From: Borreliella valaisiana VS116
Lineage (GTDB): Bacteria > Spirochaetota > Spirochaetia > Borreliales > Borreliaceae
Direction: 5' to 3'
Assembly (NCBI RefSeq): GCF_000170955.2
Contig: NZ_ABCY02000001.1
Location: 800,194-864,193 of the forward strand
Length of the DNA stretch: 64,000 nucleotides
Shown here: positions 35,601 to 44,206 of the stretch, piece by piece
Layout of the letters: each line of letters opens with the position of its first letter
How positions within the stretch are numbered: position 1 is the stretch's first letter
Made by a program: the position numbers and the translations under genes
Notes under the pieces: generated by a model
What the model was told of the DNA's origin: nothing
What the model saw: the letters and a program-made list of their open reading frames with translations, nothing else
Database searches by the model: none

Positions 35601-37089
35601 AATAATCACCAAAGATTTTTTAGATTCACATTCTTTATTTAATATTGACAAGCATTTCATTCTTTATGATCTTGTTTTAAATGGTGAATTTAATATTGAT
35701 GGGGATTTACATAATCCTAACATTAATGGAAGTTTAAATATTCAAAAAGGATCAATGAGTACCGAGTATTTAAGAGCTTCTAGAAAATTTGGTGGTGATA
35801 GAACTTTAGAAATATTTGATATTCCAGTTAAAATTCAAGATAATAAAATTATTTTTAGTAATGATTTTGACTTAGATCGATATTCTAAGGCTTTTGTTTC
35901 TACTAGTTTAAATTTGAATTTTTTAAGTGATACTATTATTGATTATTACAAAATAGATATTAATGTATCTGGTAGAACGGGGGCTCCTATTAAGTTTGAC
36001 AAGATTGCTTTAAGCTTTACAGGTTATGCTTTAGGCAATTTCTCAATTGAAGGAAATGCTGATGAAATTATGTTTGAGGGCATTTTAAATATTTCAAATG
36101 CTTGGGTTTATTCTCTTGAAAGTTCTATTGTTGATTTATTAATAAATCCCTTCAAGCGATCAAAAAGAGCGCAAACAAGCGATGTTAATGTTCGAGATTT
36201 TGATATTTTGACCCATCTCGAGATAAATTTTGATAGCGGTGTTACTTTTCATTGGCCAGATAGTAATATTTCGTTTTTACAAGCTACTATTTCAAGAGGA
36301 GATAAGCTTGTAATAAAATCTGATACAAAAACAGATGATTTTATTCTTAAAGGGGATTTGAATATTGCAAATGGTTTTGTTAATTATAATAATAAAAAAT
36401 TTATCTTTAAAAGTGGTGCTTATATATCCTTTAATGAGAGCAGAATTAAATTTGATCCATGGGTAAAAGCAGAGGCTACAAATACTATTAAAGATAGAAA
36501 TGATAAACTGCTTGTTACAATAAGTATTGATAGTCCTTTAAGTTTGTGGAAAATTGAGTTTACGTCTTATCCTTTTAGAACTGAACAGGAGATTAAATAT
36601 TTGCTCTCAGGCTCAACAATGGGAGGTTTTGAAGAGGGGGGATTGCGATCGGCAGGGACTAATGCTGCTGAAATGGCAATTGGAATAGTAAGTGATATTG
36701 CTCTTGATTTTTTAATTCAACCCATTGAAGATTATATGCGTTCTGTATTAGACTTAGATTTGTTGAGTATAAAGACAGATATATTGAAGAATTCTATTAA
36801 TAGTAATTTTTTTAAAATTGGAAATCCTACTTTTGTTGATGTTCTTGACAATACAAGCGTTAAGGTAGGGAAATATCTTGTAGAGGGTGTTTTTATTAGC
36901 GGAGGCTTTGGTTTTTTGAAAGAGCAAATGACTCCTTTTTCAAAAGATTTGAATTTTGTTATTAATTTGGGTATTGAGTTTGATTCTCCATTTTTTTTGG
37001 TTAATTATGAGTTTGATTACAATTTTATGAAAAAAGGTTTAGATGGAATAGGAAATAATATAGGTATTTCCTGGAAATTTAGATATTAA
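32683..37089 (+). CDS. tamB: TamB-family inner-membrane-anchored protein
   Basis: The protein has 1468 residues. One N-terminal membrane helix (about 9-32) is followed by a very long repetitive beta-strand body with many short Asn/Asp/Phe/Leu strands, as expected for the beta-taco groove of TamB/AsmA-like proteins. The C-terminal DUF490 region (about residues 1130-1468) has NLNFLSDTIIDYYKIDINVSG, LTISRG-like strands and FTSYPFRTEQEIKYLLSGS. TamB homologues carry lipid between membranes or assist outer-membrane protein insertion. In B. burgdorferi this protein has been reported to interact with BamA, whose gene follows after 26 bases. The SD is weak. Confidence 0.92.
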   Translation: MDLGFLKNKTFLFLILPFFAFVLIIFSINLFVQVQIYSAKFFVVKYFESKFGFRIKYDKISPYFLSSIKIDGLELSLDGKDKILMDVVRVDLNLFKLILGDENIILNVYVKGSNLNFDINDFSLSDDLNSNSVYLDNENVILSKILNYLDRLNINLENININIKLNKNNSWLSFKVKNFSLSTLDEDFLFSSVVDFSAVKNLEINLPSKRVDDGILDSTFYFEGKFKKGFEDGYVNFSFFEFKTNYFSLLEQGFQINYSKGNLKIFNLQRDNLDFNLSYDKSNDFIRLDALFFNVNLLNWINLNKNFEVYKDYFDISLNGQLAFSYDFKNKDLRYAGIIDSSLNVDTIGKEIQGLQLEIKGNDDIVSVKNAFLKLKRGVVNYKGYYSLKDLLPIGRLNFKSAKILNFNDLNGYLDFKKDKNIFSVKSDNFNLGNLNFQNLSLKTYFLKDKVFIDYLIYLENKNSQISLKGDLNDEELSLSLGIKEFPLLFLKEVIPSSYLINFFPQTLFSGKYLNLVSDFNFNKFDYHKNRLKKFNFVVFSKLDNFKFMLDASGEKNFYKSNNFDLQYNDYNLHSSLFVKLFESGFNVSTNFSYLDKNYPLHFNVNLKNKVIVAESPLGIKLDFNYFNSKIVYTLNVNGFKVYNKTSDLLININFHGNYLSLNDDLKFKIDKFNIIKASKIPSYNFNFDFKGLYEYDKLYIFDVKFINKLSNLQGYGQFNLKDNFNGSLNLFSSLNSERYFLGINSDEHGSYFLLKFQDLDFYNFNSLSLLEGKVSGNFLLNFKKNDFKNYSLSGYLEANKLTLLGIPVQFSLNLGLLDNKLNIYDIKAKRNKKEFLTGSLRYDLSSSIGVSNMVFNSDLFSYKFNANFRNFESRDKERFGVLKTKTEGEFSFRDIKYKNEFLSNLTVEFSNDFEKFNLASIDYDLINVSYHYGSGEYSFILKDYLPLSFNSSGKIIKNKILGNVRDIKFDSKIITKDFLDSHSLFNIDKHFILYDLVLNGEFNIDGDLHNPNINGSLNIQKGSMSTEYLRASRKFGGDRTLEIFDIPVKIQDNKIIFSNDFDLDRYSKAFVSTSLNLNFLSDTIIDYYKIDINVSGRTGAPIKFDKIALSFTGYALGNFSIEGNADEIMFEGILNISNAWVYSLESSIVDLLINPFKRSKRAQTSDVNVRDFDILTHLEINFDSGVTFHWPDSNISFLQATISRGDKLVIKSDTKTDDFILKGDLNIANGFVNYNNKKFIFKSGAYISFNESRIKFDPWVKAEATNTIKDRNDKLLVTISIDSPLSLWKIEFTSYPFRTEQEIKYLLSGSTMGGFEEGGLRSAGTNAAEMAIGIVSDIALDFLIQPIEDYMRSVLDLDLLSIKTDILKNSINSNFFKIGNPTFVDVLDNTSVKVGKYLVEGVFISGGFGFLKEQMTPFSKDLNFVINLGIEFDSPFFLVNYEFDYNFMKKGLDGIGNNIGISWKFRY

Positions 37090-37115
37090 ATTGTTAATAG
37101 GTTAAGGTGGGTAAG

Positions 37116-39581
37116 ATGGGTTCAATTAGAGGTTTGTTTTTTGTAAGCTTTTTAATGTTTTTTAATGTTTTTAGTTTTGGTCAAGTTGAAAATTACAAAG
37201 GGAAAATAATAAAGGGTATTAATTTTGAAGGACTTAAAAATAAGAAAGAGGTAGATTTTATTAATATTTTAAAACCTTATATCGGTACGGCATATTCTAA
37301 TGAAATTTTTGATAAATTGCAAATTGATCTTTATTCCCTTGATTATTTTTTGGGGCTTATTAAACCAATGTTTAAAATAGATGGAGAGGATCTTTTTATC
37401 ACATTTATTGTAAAAGAAAAATCTTTGGTTAATTCTGTTGTTTTTTCTGATAGCAGTAAAGTTTTTTGGAATAGTGAACTTGTTGAAAAGGTGAATATTA
37501 AGGTTAATGAGCCTTTAAATCTTGCAAATGTTAATAAAGGTCTTGAAAAACTTGAAGAGATGTATAAAGACATGGGATATCTTGATGTTTCTGTAAATTT
37601 TGAAATTAAAGAAGAAGAAAATTTGGTTGATATTATTTTTAATATAGTATCCGGACCCAAATATATTATTAAAGGTATTGACTTTGAAGGAAATTTAAGC
37701 TTTAAAAGTAGTACTTTGAGAAAATCTTTAGCATCAAGAGTAGTATCTCTTTTTTCAGATGGTAAATATTTAAAAAGTAATATTGACAAGGATAAACGTC
37801 AACTAGAGTCTTTTTATAAAAATAATGGATATATTGATGTTAAGATTATCAGTAGTACTGTTGATATTAAAGATTCTCTTAAAGATTCCCAAAGATTAGA
37901 AAAGGAAGTTTTTTTGAAATATTTCATTTCAGAAGGTAATGTTTTTAAATTTGGAAAGCTTGAAATTTTTGGTAATTTAGTTTTTAGTTTGGAAGAATTA
38001 AAAAGTTTTATTACCTTTAAGGAAGGTGATATTTTTAATAATTCTAAATTTGAGCAAGATTTTACCAAAATTAAGGAAAGTTATTTTAAAGAGGGATATA
38101 TTTTTACAGAAATTATTCCTTCACAAAAGATAAGGGGAGAGTTTGTTGATTTTTTAATTAAAATTTTAGAAAAGGATAAAGCGCATATTGAGTCTATTAC
38201 TGTTTCTAAAAATAAGAATACTGCTTCTCATGTGATACTTAGAGAAATTCCCCTGCAAGAGGGAGATGTTTTTAGTTTGGATAAGTTTAAGATAGGAATG
38301 GTGAATTTACAACAGCTTGGTTATTTTTCGAATGTAGTCCCCGATATTGTTCCAAGTAATACGGAAGGGCTTATGAGAATAAATTTAAACATTGAGGAAC
38401 GAGCAACAAGTAATTTCGGATTTGGTATGAATTTTGGAGGCAGTTCAAATTCTTCGTTTCCGTTCTCAGTATTTGGTCAATGGGAGCTTTCTAATTTTTT
38501 GGGCGAAGGTTATTATTTTGCTGCAAGACTTAATTTATCTTTTTTAGAGCAAAGTCTTAGTTTGACATTTAGGGATAATTGGTTTTTTCAAAAAAGATGG
38601 ACCGTAGGTGGATTTATAGATTTTTCACATTCTGTTAATACTGCTTATCAGGATATTAATGGACCTATTTTTTCTGGCAAAAGGGAAGTTCCCGATCCAT
38701 TTACAAGTTGGGAAGAATATCGAGATGCTAAAAGCTTTTCTGATTTTAATGCGATGAATTATTCTTTGCTTAAACTTAGTTTTGGGGGGTTTACAGGGTA
38801 TACTTTTTCTAATTATCTTGGTAAGCAAACTCTTCTTGGTACTTTACAAACCGCTTTAAAATATGTTTTTTATGATAATGAGGTTAACAGACCTTCAAAT
38901 TATTATTTAAGAGATAATTACAAAACTTTTAGATTTGAAAATTCTCTTAGTTTGAGTGCGGCTTGGGATACAAGAAATTCTACTTCTTTATCTAATAACG
39001 GATTTTTGCTTAAGCAGCAGTTTGATTTTTTCGGTGGATTTTTGTTTGGGCAGAGTCATTTCATTAAATCTGCTACAACCTTTGAGAGATATTTTTCTCT
39101 CTTAGGATATGAGGATGTGTTTACTCCTTATTTTGATATTATTTTGACCTTAAGGAGCGTCTATTCAAATATATTGCCTCCTCTTGGTAATGGTTTTGAA
39201 ATTGAAATTCAACCTCATCATCACATATTTCTTAGTGAAAATTTTATGCAGGCTAGAGGTTGGGGAATTTTAAAAAATATTTACAGTTCCTTTGTAAATA
39301 CTGTTCAAATATCTATTCCTTTGTTAAAAAATATTTTAGTTTGGGATGTTTTTTTCATAGATTTTGCTTCTTATTCTTTAGAGGGGCAAGAAAATTCTTT
39401 ATTTAGACCTTTTAGTAGTTTTGCTTTTAGCTGGGGAACTGGAATTAGAAGTCTTTTGCCTCAGTTGCCGCTGTCTTTTGTAATAGCTTATCCTTTTTAT
39501 TTTGATAATGATAAAGTTAACAGTTATTACAAATATTTTTCTGGATTTAAATTTTTCTTAGGAATTGAGATGAGATATTAA
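37116..39581 (+). CDS. bamA: BamA, outer-membrane beta-barrel assembly protein
   Basis: The protein has 821 residues from ATG 37116, chosen over GTG 37107 because AAGGTGG ends 5 bases before it. A signal peptide (residues 1 to about 20, ending SFGQ) precedes about five POTRA domains (repeats ending in patterns such as GYLDVSVNFEIKEEE, NNGYIDVKIIS, EGYIFTEIIPS). The C-terminal barrel has the lid-lock motif QARGWGILKN and ends in FKFFLGIEMRY with an aromatic-rich last strand. It inserts outer-membrane proteins in the spirochaete outer membrane. It is flanked by tamB and skp. Confidence 0.96.
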   Translation: MGSIRGLFFVSFLMFFNVFSFGQVENYKGKIIKGINFEGLKNKKEVDFINILKPYIGTAYSNEIFDKLQIDLYSLDYFLGLIKPMFKIDGEDLFITFIVKEKSLVNSVVFSDSSKVFWNSELVEKVNIKVNEPLNLANVNKGLEKLEEMYKDMGYLDVSVNFEIKEEENLVDIIFNIVSGPKYIIKGIDFEGNLSFKSSTLRKSLASRVVSLFSDGKYLKSNIDKDKRQLESFYKNNGYIDVKIISSTVDIKDSLKDSQRLEKEVFLKYFISEGNVFKFGKLEIFGNLVFSLEELKSFITFKEGDIFNNSKFEQDFTKIKESYFKEGYIFTEIIPSQKIRGEFVDFLIKILEKDKAHIESITVSKNKNTASHVILREIPLQEGDVFSLDKFKIGMVNLQQLGYFSNVVPDIVPSNTEGLMRINLNIEERATSNFGFGMNFGGSSNSSFPFSVFGQWELSNFLGEGYYFAARLNLSFLEQSLSLTFRDNWFFQKRWTVGGFIDFSHSVNTAYQDINGPIFSGKREVPDPFTSWEEYRDAKSFSDFNAMNYSLLKLSFGGFTGYTFSNYLGKQTLLGTLQTALKYVFYDNEVNRPSNYYLRDNYKTFRFENSLSLSAAWDTRNSTSLSNNGFLLKQQFDFFGGFLFGQSHFIKSATTFERYFSLLGYEDVFTPYFDIILTLRSVYSNILPPLGNGFEIEIQPHHHIFLSENFMQARGWGILKNIYSSFVNTVQISIPLLKNILVWDVFFIDFASYSLEGQENSLFRPFSSFAFSWGTGIRSLLPQLPLSFVIAYPFYFDNDKVNSYYKYFSGFKFFLGIEMRY

Positions 39582-39590
39582 TATAATACT

Positions 39591-40136
39591 ATGGAGAAGT
39601 TTGTGTTTTTTTTGATTTTACCATTGTTTTTTTTATTGTCTTTTAATGTTTTTTCAATAGATGTTATTAAAATAGGCATTGTTGATTTTGATAGAATTAT
39701 TATTGAAGTTTTAAATCCTCAATTGAAAGCTAATCTTGATCAAATAAAAAATCGATATCAAGAACAAATAAATACGTTAAATTTAGAGCTTAAAAATTTA
39801 AAACAGATGTATGATAAGTCAATTGCTGATAATGACTTAGATAATGCAAGATCTTATGGAAATCAATATAATTTAAAAGTTGATGAATTAAAGAGAGTGT
39901 CTAGTTTAGCAAAAAATAATTTAGAACAGCAAAGATTGGTCAATATTAATAGTTTAAATAATAATAGTGAATCTTTAAGCAAAATACTTCGTGGTATTCA
40001 ATATGTTGCAGAAATTAATGGGTTTTCTTTGATTATGAAAAAAAATAATCCGTATATTCTTTATCATAACAGTACTGTTGATATAACAGACAATGTTGTT
40101 AAGCATCTTTTGGAAAAGGACAATAAAAATCCTTAA
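39591..40136 (+). CDS. skp: Skp/OmpH-like periplasmic chaperone
   Basis: The protein has 181 residues with a signal peptide (VFFLILPLFFLLSFNVFS) and IKIGIVDFDRIIIEV, the first strand of Skp. A long coiled coil follows (about residues 50-120: LDQIKNRYQEQINTLNLELK, NLKQMYDKSIADNDLDNARS). The C-terminal strand YVAEINGFSLIMKK fits the Skp body. It holds unfolded outer-membrane proteins on the way to BamA, which is encoded just upstream. A probable terminator overlaps its 3' end. Confidence 0.88.
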   Translation: MEKFVFFLILPLFFLLSFNVFSIDVIKIGIVDFDRIIIEVLNPQLKANLDQIKNRYQEQINTLNLELKNLKQMYDKSIADNDLDNARSYGNQYNLKVDELKRVSSLAKNNLEQQRLVNINSLNNNSESLSKILRGIQYVAEINGFSLIMKKNNPYILYHNSTVDITDNVVKHLLEKDNKNP

Positions 40137-40160
40137 GACTTTTCCTTATTTTTAAATTTT
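40112..40160 (+). terminator. probable intrinsic terminator after skp
   Basis: GGAAAAG (40112-40118) pairs with CTTTTCC (40139-40145), and AAGGA/TCCTT can pair inside. The tail is TTATTTTTAAATTTTT. The stem overlaps the last codons of skp. The following gap before mutS supports an end of transcription here. Confidence 0.45.
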
Positions 40161-40446
40161 TCATTTTTAGTTTTTTAATATTTTTTTAAGTATTAAATAT
40201 TTTTAGAGTTTTTTTATTTTCTTTAAATGTAACTTAAACAAAAAATTATTGCTTATTATGAATTTTTTTGTAAATTTTTTTAAAATCAATTGAATTTAAA
40301 ACAACAGACTTGCTAACAGCTAGATTGCTTATAATTACACAAAACATTGCTTTTAAGATCTTTTTCTTGTTTTATATTCTTTCTTTTTAATTGAATTATA
40401 TTTATTTTATAATATCAATTATAATTCAATATTATTTAGGAATCAT
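40137..40446 (+). other. 310-base intergenic region before mutS
   Basis: This is the longest gene-free stretch in the window. It starts with the skp terminator tail and is then nearly pure A/T with T runs. It ends with a 10-bp perfect inverted repeat upstream of mutS. I see no open frame of note and no recognisable RNA gene. Confidence 0.6.
40391..40429 (+). promoter_or_regulatory. inverted repeat with -10-like boxes upstream of mutS
   Basis: TTGAATTATA (40391-40400) and TATAATTCAA (40420-40429) form a perfect 10-bp inverted repeat with a 19-base loop. TATAAT occurs at 40408-40413 and again at 40420-40425, so the repeat overlaps the likely mutS promoter. It could be an operator or an RNA hairpin. 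AT-rich background raises the chance of coincidence. Confidence 0.4.
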
Positions 40447-43035
40447 ATGGAAAAAAATGTTACCCCAATGATGAGGCAGTACTTAGATATCAAAAAAAAA
40501 TATAAAGATGCAATAATTTTTTTCAGAGTAGGAAGTTTTTATGAAATGTTTTTTGACGATGCAATTGAGGCAAGTAAGCTTCTTAATTTAACATTGACAA
40601 AAAGAGAAAATGTTCCAATGTGTGGAGTGCCTTACCATACTAGTAAGGAATATATAAGAAAATTAATTTTATTTGATAAAAAGGTTGCAATTTGTGAACA
40701 ATCGTCTAATTCTACTTCTGGGGGACCTTTAGAAAGAGAAGTTGTTGAGGTAATAACCCCGGGAGTTATTATTGATGAAGATTTTTTAAATGATGATGTT
40801 AATAATTATTTAGTTGCTATTAGTGATTATAATAATTATTATTCGTTTTCTTATATAGATTTATCTACTTCTAGTCTTGGAGTAATGTTTTATGAGAATA
40901 GTTTTTTTGAAAAACTTAAAAGGGATCTTGAGAAATATTCTCCTAAAGAGATAATAGTTTCTGAAAACTTTTATTATGAGTATTTAGATAAGCTTAATCT
41001 TAATCGATTTTTAATTAACAAAGTGCCCAACTGGCATCTTGATAAAGATGTTGCAATAAAAACAATAAAGGAGCATTTTAACATACTTGGATTGAGCTCT
41101 CTTGGATTTGATGAAGAGAAACCTTATTACATTTCAATTTTTCTCATTATAAATCATATAAAAAATAATTTAAAAAATTTATTAAGTAATATTGATAAAA
41201 TAGATATTAATAATGATTCTTCGTATATGTTTCTTGATGATGTAACTCAAGTGAATCTTGAACTTGTAAAAAATAATAATGATTTTTCTTCTCAGTATTC
41301 ATTATATTCTGTGCTAAATGATTGCAAAACTGCAATGGGAAAAAGACTTTTGAGGGAATTTATTTTAAATCCAATTTTAAATATTTCTGAGATTAATACT
41401 AGGCTAGATCATGTTGAATTTTTTTGCAAAAATATTAGCTTGACTGTGACTTTAAGAGAGGCTTTTATTAATATATGGGATATTGAGAGAATAATATCTA
41501 GAATTCAGATGAAAAGATATATTAAAAAAGATTTTTTATTTATTGAAAAAGCCCTTTCTGTATTTTTTTCGGTAAAAAAATTATTTGATAAGCATAATTT
41601 TGATTATTGGATTTTTGATAAATTTGAAGAGGATAGTGCCTCTAAAGTTTATTTTTTGATAAACAGTGCAATTTCAAGCTCATCTGATGAACTTATTAAA
41701 AGAGGTTATGATTTAAAGCTTGATAGTTTGAAAGATTTAAAGATTAATGCAAATAAATATATTGATGAATATCTTGAATCAGAGAGACTGTTTAGCAAGA
41801 TCAATAATTTAAAGATTAGAAAAACTAATAATAGAGGATTATTTTTTGAAGTTACAAAGAGTAATTATGCCCAAGTGCCATCTCATTTTATAGAAAGTCA
41901 AACTTTAAATTCTGCAAAAAGATATAAAACAGAAAAACTTATTTCTCTTGAAGTGGATATTAATAATGCTGAAGACAATGTAGTTGCTTTTGAGCAGGAA
42001 ATTTTTGATGAAATAGCATCAAATGTTGTTAAGCATAATAAAGTTCTTAAAAAGGTTTCAGAATTTTTTGCATATATTGATTTAGTTGTTAATTTTGGTT
42101 ATTTGGCAAAAAAAAATGAATATAAAAGACCTGTGTTGACAGGCGATAAAGAAATATTTCTTGACAAGTCTCGTCATCCTGTTGTTGAGCACTATGTGAA
42201 AAACACCGAAATCTTTACTGAAAATTTTGTAAGAATTGATAAAGAAAGGCATTTTTGTTTAATTACTGGTCCTAATATGGCAGGTAAATCAACTTATTTG
42301 CGTCAGGTGGCTTTAATTACTCTAATGGCACATATAGGATCTTTTGTGCCAGCTTCTAAGGCTATAATAGGTATTACAGATAAAATTTTTTGCAGAATCG
42401 GAGCAAGCGACAATATTGCCAAAGGGGAATCCACTTTTTTGGTTGAAATGAACGAAACGGCTAATATTTTAAGAAATGCGACAGAAAAGAGTTTGATAAT
42501 TATGGATGAAGTTGGAAGAGGTACTAGTACAAATGATGGGCTTGCTATTGCTTATTCTATTATAGAATATATTTTAGATCACATTAAAGCTAGAAGTTTG
42601 TTTGCCACGCATTTTCATGAACTATCGGCCATTAATCATAAAGCTTTTATTAATCTTTCAATGAAAATTGAAAAGCAGGGCAACGATCTTATTTTCTTAA
42701 GAGAAGTTGAAGAAAAGCCATCTCTTAATTCTTACGGGATTTATGTCGCTCGCATAGCAGGACTTCCTTTAAGGGTAGTAGATAGAGCTAGTATTATCTT
42801 AGAAAGTTTGCTCACTCGAAAGGATAGCTCTTGTTTAGAATTTCTTTCTTATGGTTCTTCTGATAGTTATGATAAAGAGGTCTTGAAAAATGATGCTGAT
42901 GTTAATGTTAAATTAAATGAGTATCTAGAGTTGAAAAATTTTATTTCTAATATAGATATTAATAATATTACCCCTTTTCAATCAATTGAGCTGCTAAATC
43001 AAATTGTTTTAAAAGTTGTTTCGCAGTCCAGTTAA
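40447..43035 (+). CDS. mutS: MutS, DNA mismatch repair ATPase
   Basis: The protein has 862 residues, standard for MutS1. The mismatch-reading F-x-E is in RVGSFYEMFFDDA (about residues 34-38 region). The ATPase has Walker A TGPNMAGKSTYLRQVALI (about 607-616), the ABC-like signature FLVEMNETANIL, Walker B IIMDEVGRGTSTNDGLAIAYS and ATHFHEL. AGGA lies 6 bases before the ATG. The downstream comF gene starts one base after its stop codon. Confidence 0.97.
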   Translation: MEKNVTPMMRQYLDIKKKYKDAIIFFRVGSFYEMFFDDAIEASKLLNLTLTKRENVPMCGVPYHTSKEYIRKLILFDKKVAICEQSSNSTSGGPLEREVVEVITPGVIIDEDFLNDDVNNYLVAISDYNNYYSFSYIDLSTSSLGVMFYENSFFEKLKRDLEKYSPKEIIVSENFYYEYLDKLNLNRFLINKVPNWHLDKDVAIKTIKEHFNILGLSSLGFDEEKPYYISIFLIINHIKNNLKNLLSNIDKIDINNDSSYMFLDDVTQVNLELVKNNNDFSSQYSLYSVLNDCKTAMGKRLLREFILNPILNISEINTRLDHVEFFCKNISLTVTLREAFINIWDIERIISRIQMKRYIKKDFLFIEKALSVFFSVKKLFDKHNFDYWIFDKFEEDSASKVYFLINSAISSSSDELIKRGYDLKLDSLKDLKINANKYIDEYLESERLFSKINNLKIRKTNNRGLFFEVTKSNYAQVPSHFIESQTLNSAKRYKTEKLISLEVDINNAEDNVVAFEQEIFDEIASNVVKHNKVLKKVSEFFAYIDLVVNFGYLAKKNEYKRPVLTGDKEIFLDKSRHPVVEHYVKNTEIFTENFVRIDKERHFCLITGPNMAGKSTYLRQVALITLMAHIGSFVPASKAIIGITDKIFCRIGASDNIAKGESTFLVEMNETANILRNATEKSLIIMDEVGRGTSTNDGLAIAYSIIEYILDHIKARSLFATHFHELSAINHKAFINLSMKIEKQGNDLIFLREVEEKPSLNSYGIYVARIAGLPLRVVDRASIILESLLTRKDSSCLEFLSYGSSDSYDKEVLKNDADVNVKLNEYLELKNFISNIDINNITPFQSIELLNQIVLKVVSQSS

Positions 43036-43036
43036 T

Positions 43037-43654
43037 ATGAATTATTTAAATGTTTTAAAAAGTATATTTTTGCCTTTTTGTGTTTTTTGTGGGAAAAGAT
43101 ATGTATCTTCTAATGCTCTTTGTGATCAATGTAAATCGCTTTTTAATTTTAAAATTCAATTTGATGAAAATTTGATTTATTTTTTTGAATACAAAGAGCA
43201 ATATAAATCTTTAATTTTGTCTTATAAAAGAGATGGTCAAAAGTCAATTGGTAGATTTTTAGCAAGTGAAATTGCTAAATGTTTGAGTAATATTGAATTT
43301 GATCAAATAGTAACTGTTCCTTGCAGCTTTAAAAGAAAATTATTTTATGGTTTTGATCACATGGAATATATTGGTATTTTATTAAGCCGTTTTGGTTTTG
43401 ATTATATAAATGTTTTTTCAAGAAAGTATGGAAAAAGTCAGAAGTTAATGAGAGGAAATCTCAGATTTAGAAATCTTGAAAATAAAATTAAATTAAAATC
43501 AAAGTATAAAAATTTTCAATTTAAAAAGATTGTTTTGCTTGATGATATTGTTACTACAGGAACATCTATGCGTATTTGTGAAGATCTTATTGTACAATTT
43601 GGAGCCTATAAGGTGATAAGGTTTTCATTGGCCAAATCTTATAATTTGGTTTAA
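43037..43654 (+). CDS. comF: ComF family phosphoribosyltransferase-like protein
   Basis: The protein has 205 residues. The N-terminal zinc-finger pairs CVFCGKRY and LCDQC are followed by a type I phosphoribosyltransferase domain with KIVLLDDIVTTGTSMRICE. Intermediate motifs include SYKRDGQKSIGRF and RKYGKSQKLMRG. The family includes DNA-uptake protein ComFC; natural competence is not known in Borrelia, so its role is unclear. ATG 43037 is used because the upstream frame lies wholly within mutS; the SD is poor, and translation probably relies on coupling to mutS. Confidence 0.85.
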   Translation: MNYLNVLKSIFLPFCVFCGKRYVSSNALCDQCKSLFNFKIQFDENLIYFFEYKEQYKSLILSYKRDGQKSIGRFLASEIAKCLSNIEFDQIVTVPCSFKRKLFYGFDHMEYIGILLSRFGFDYINVFSRKYGKSQKLMRGNLRFRNLENKIKLKSKYKNFQFKKIVLLDDIVTTGTSMRICEDLIVQFGAYKVIRFSLAKSYNLV

Positions 43655-43656
43655 TA

Positions 43657-43685
43657 TTGACATTATTTTTTCTAAGTGTTAACCT
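43657..43685 (+). promoter_or_regulatory. candidate promoter of the rimP-nusA-infB operon
   Basis: A perfect -35 TTGACA (43657-43662) lies 3 bases after the comF stop, followed at 17 bases by TAACCT (43680-43685), a poor -10. If used, the start near 43692 would place the 43711-43745 hairpin within the leader. Confidence 0.35.
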
Positions 43686-43710
43686 TGATTTAAGGTTTAG
43701 TTATGTATTT

Positions 43711-43745
43711 AATAAGGTTCTTTCAAAAAGAACCTTATTATTTTT
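43711..43745 (+). terminator. strong terminator-like hairpin in front of rimP
   Basis: A perfect 13-bp stem, AATAAGGTTCTTT (43711-43723) with AAAGAACCTTATT (43727-43739), has a 3-base loop and is followed by ATTTTT. It ends one base before the rimP ribosome-binding AGGA (43746-43749). A smaller upstream pair AACCTT (43681-43686)/AAGGTT (43692-43697) shares sequence with the stem arms, so alternative folds are possible. Confidence 0.75.
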
Positions 43746-43755
43746 AGGAATGTAG

Positions 43756-44193
43756 TTGATTGAACATTTTGACAAAAATAATGAAGTTTATAATTTGATA
43801 AAAAATTTAACAGAACGTGCAAATATTGAAATATTAGAAATTAATGTTTTTAAAAATAAAAATAGTGGAAAAATTCAAATAGTTCTTTATAGTAAGAATT
43901 TTTCTTTAGGTATCGATTTGCTTACTGATTTACACAAGATGATTTTATTAATTTTGGAAGCAAATCTTAAATATAGTTTTACTTTGGAACTTTCTACACC
44001 AGGAATAAATAGAAAAATAAAAAGTGACAAAGAGTTTCAAATTTTTGAAGGTAAAAAGATTAAGTTGATGCTAGATAATGAATTTGAAGAGGGTTTGATA
44101 TTAAAATCAAAATCAAAAAGTTTTATTTTTAAAACAGATAGCAAAGAATTAAATGTTTTTTATAGTGATGTTAAGAAGGCTAGATTAGTTTAA
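43756..44193 (+). CDS. rimP: RimP, 30S ribosome maturation factor
   Basis: The protein has 145 residues. The diagnostic block is [20 protein letters not shown], the usual LEVSSPGLDRPL of RimP, and a C-terminal SH3-like domain follows ([17 protein letters not shown]). It acts in 30S assembly. The start is TTG 43756, 6 bases after AGGA; an ATG just upstream is followed at once by a stop. It is first in the rimP-nusA-infB-rbfA-truB-rpsO-pnp series. Confidence 0.9.
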   Translation: MIEHFDKNNEVYNLIKNLTERANIEILEINVFKNKNSGKIQIVLYSKNFSLGIDLLTDLHKMILLILEANLKYSFTLELSTPGINRKIKSDKEFQIFEGKKIKLMLDNEFEEGLILKSKSKSFIFKTDSKELNVFYSDVKKARLV

Positions 44194-44206
44194 GGAGGAA
44201 GTTTGG

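Noticed and set aside
37343-37789. 148-codon reverse open frame
   Set aside because: Antisense to the POTRA region of bamA; no motif or start signal.
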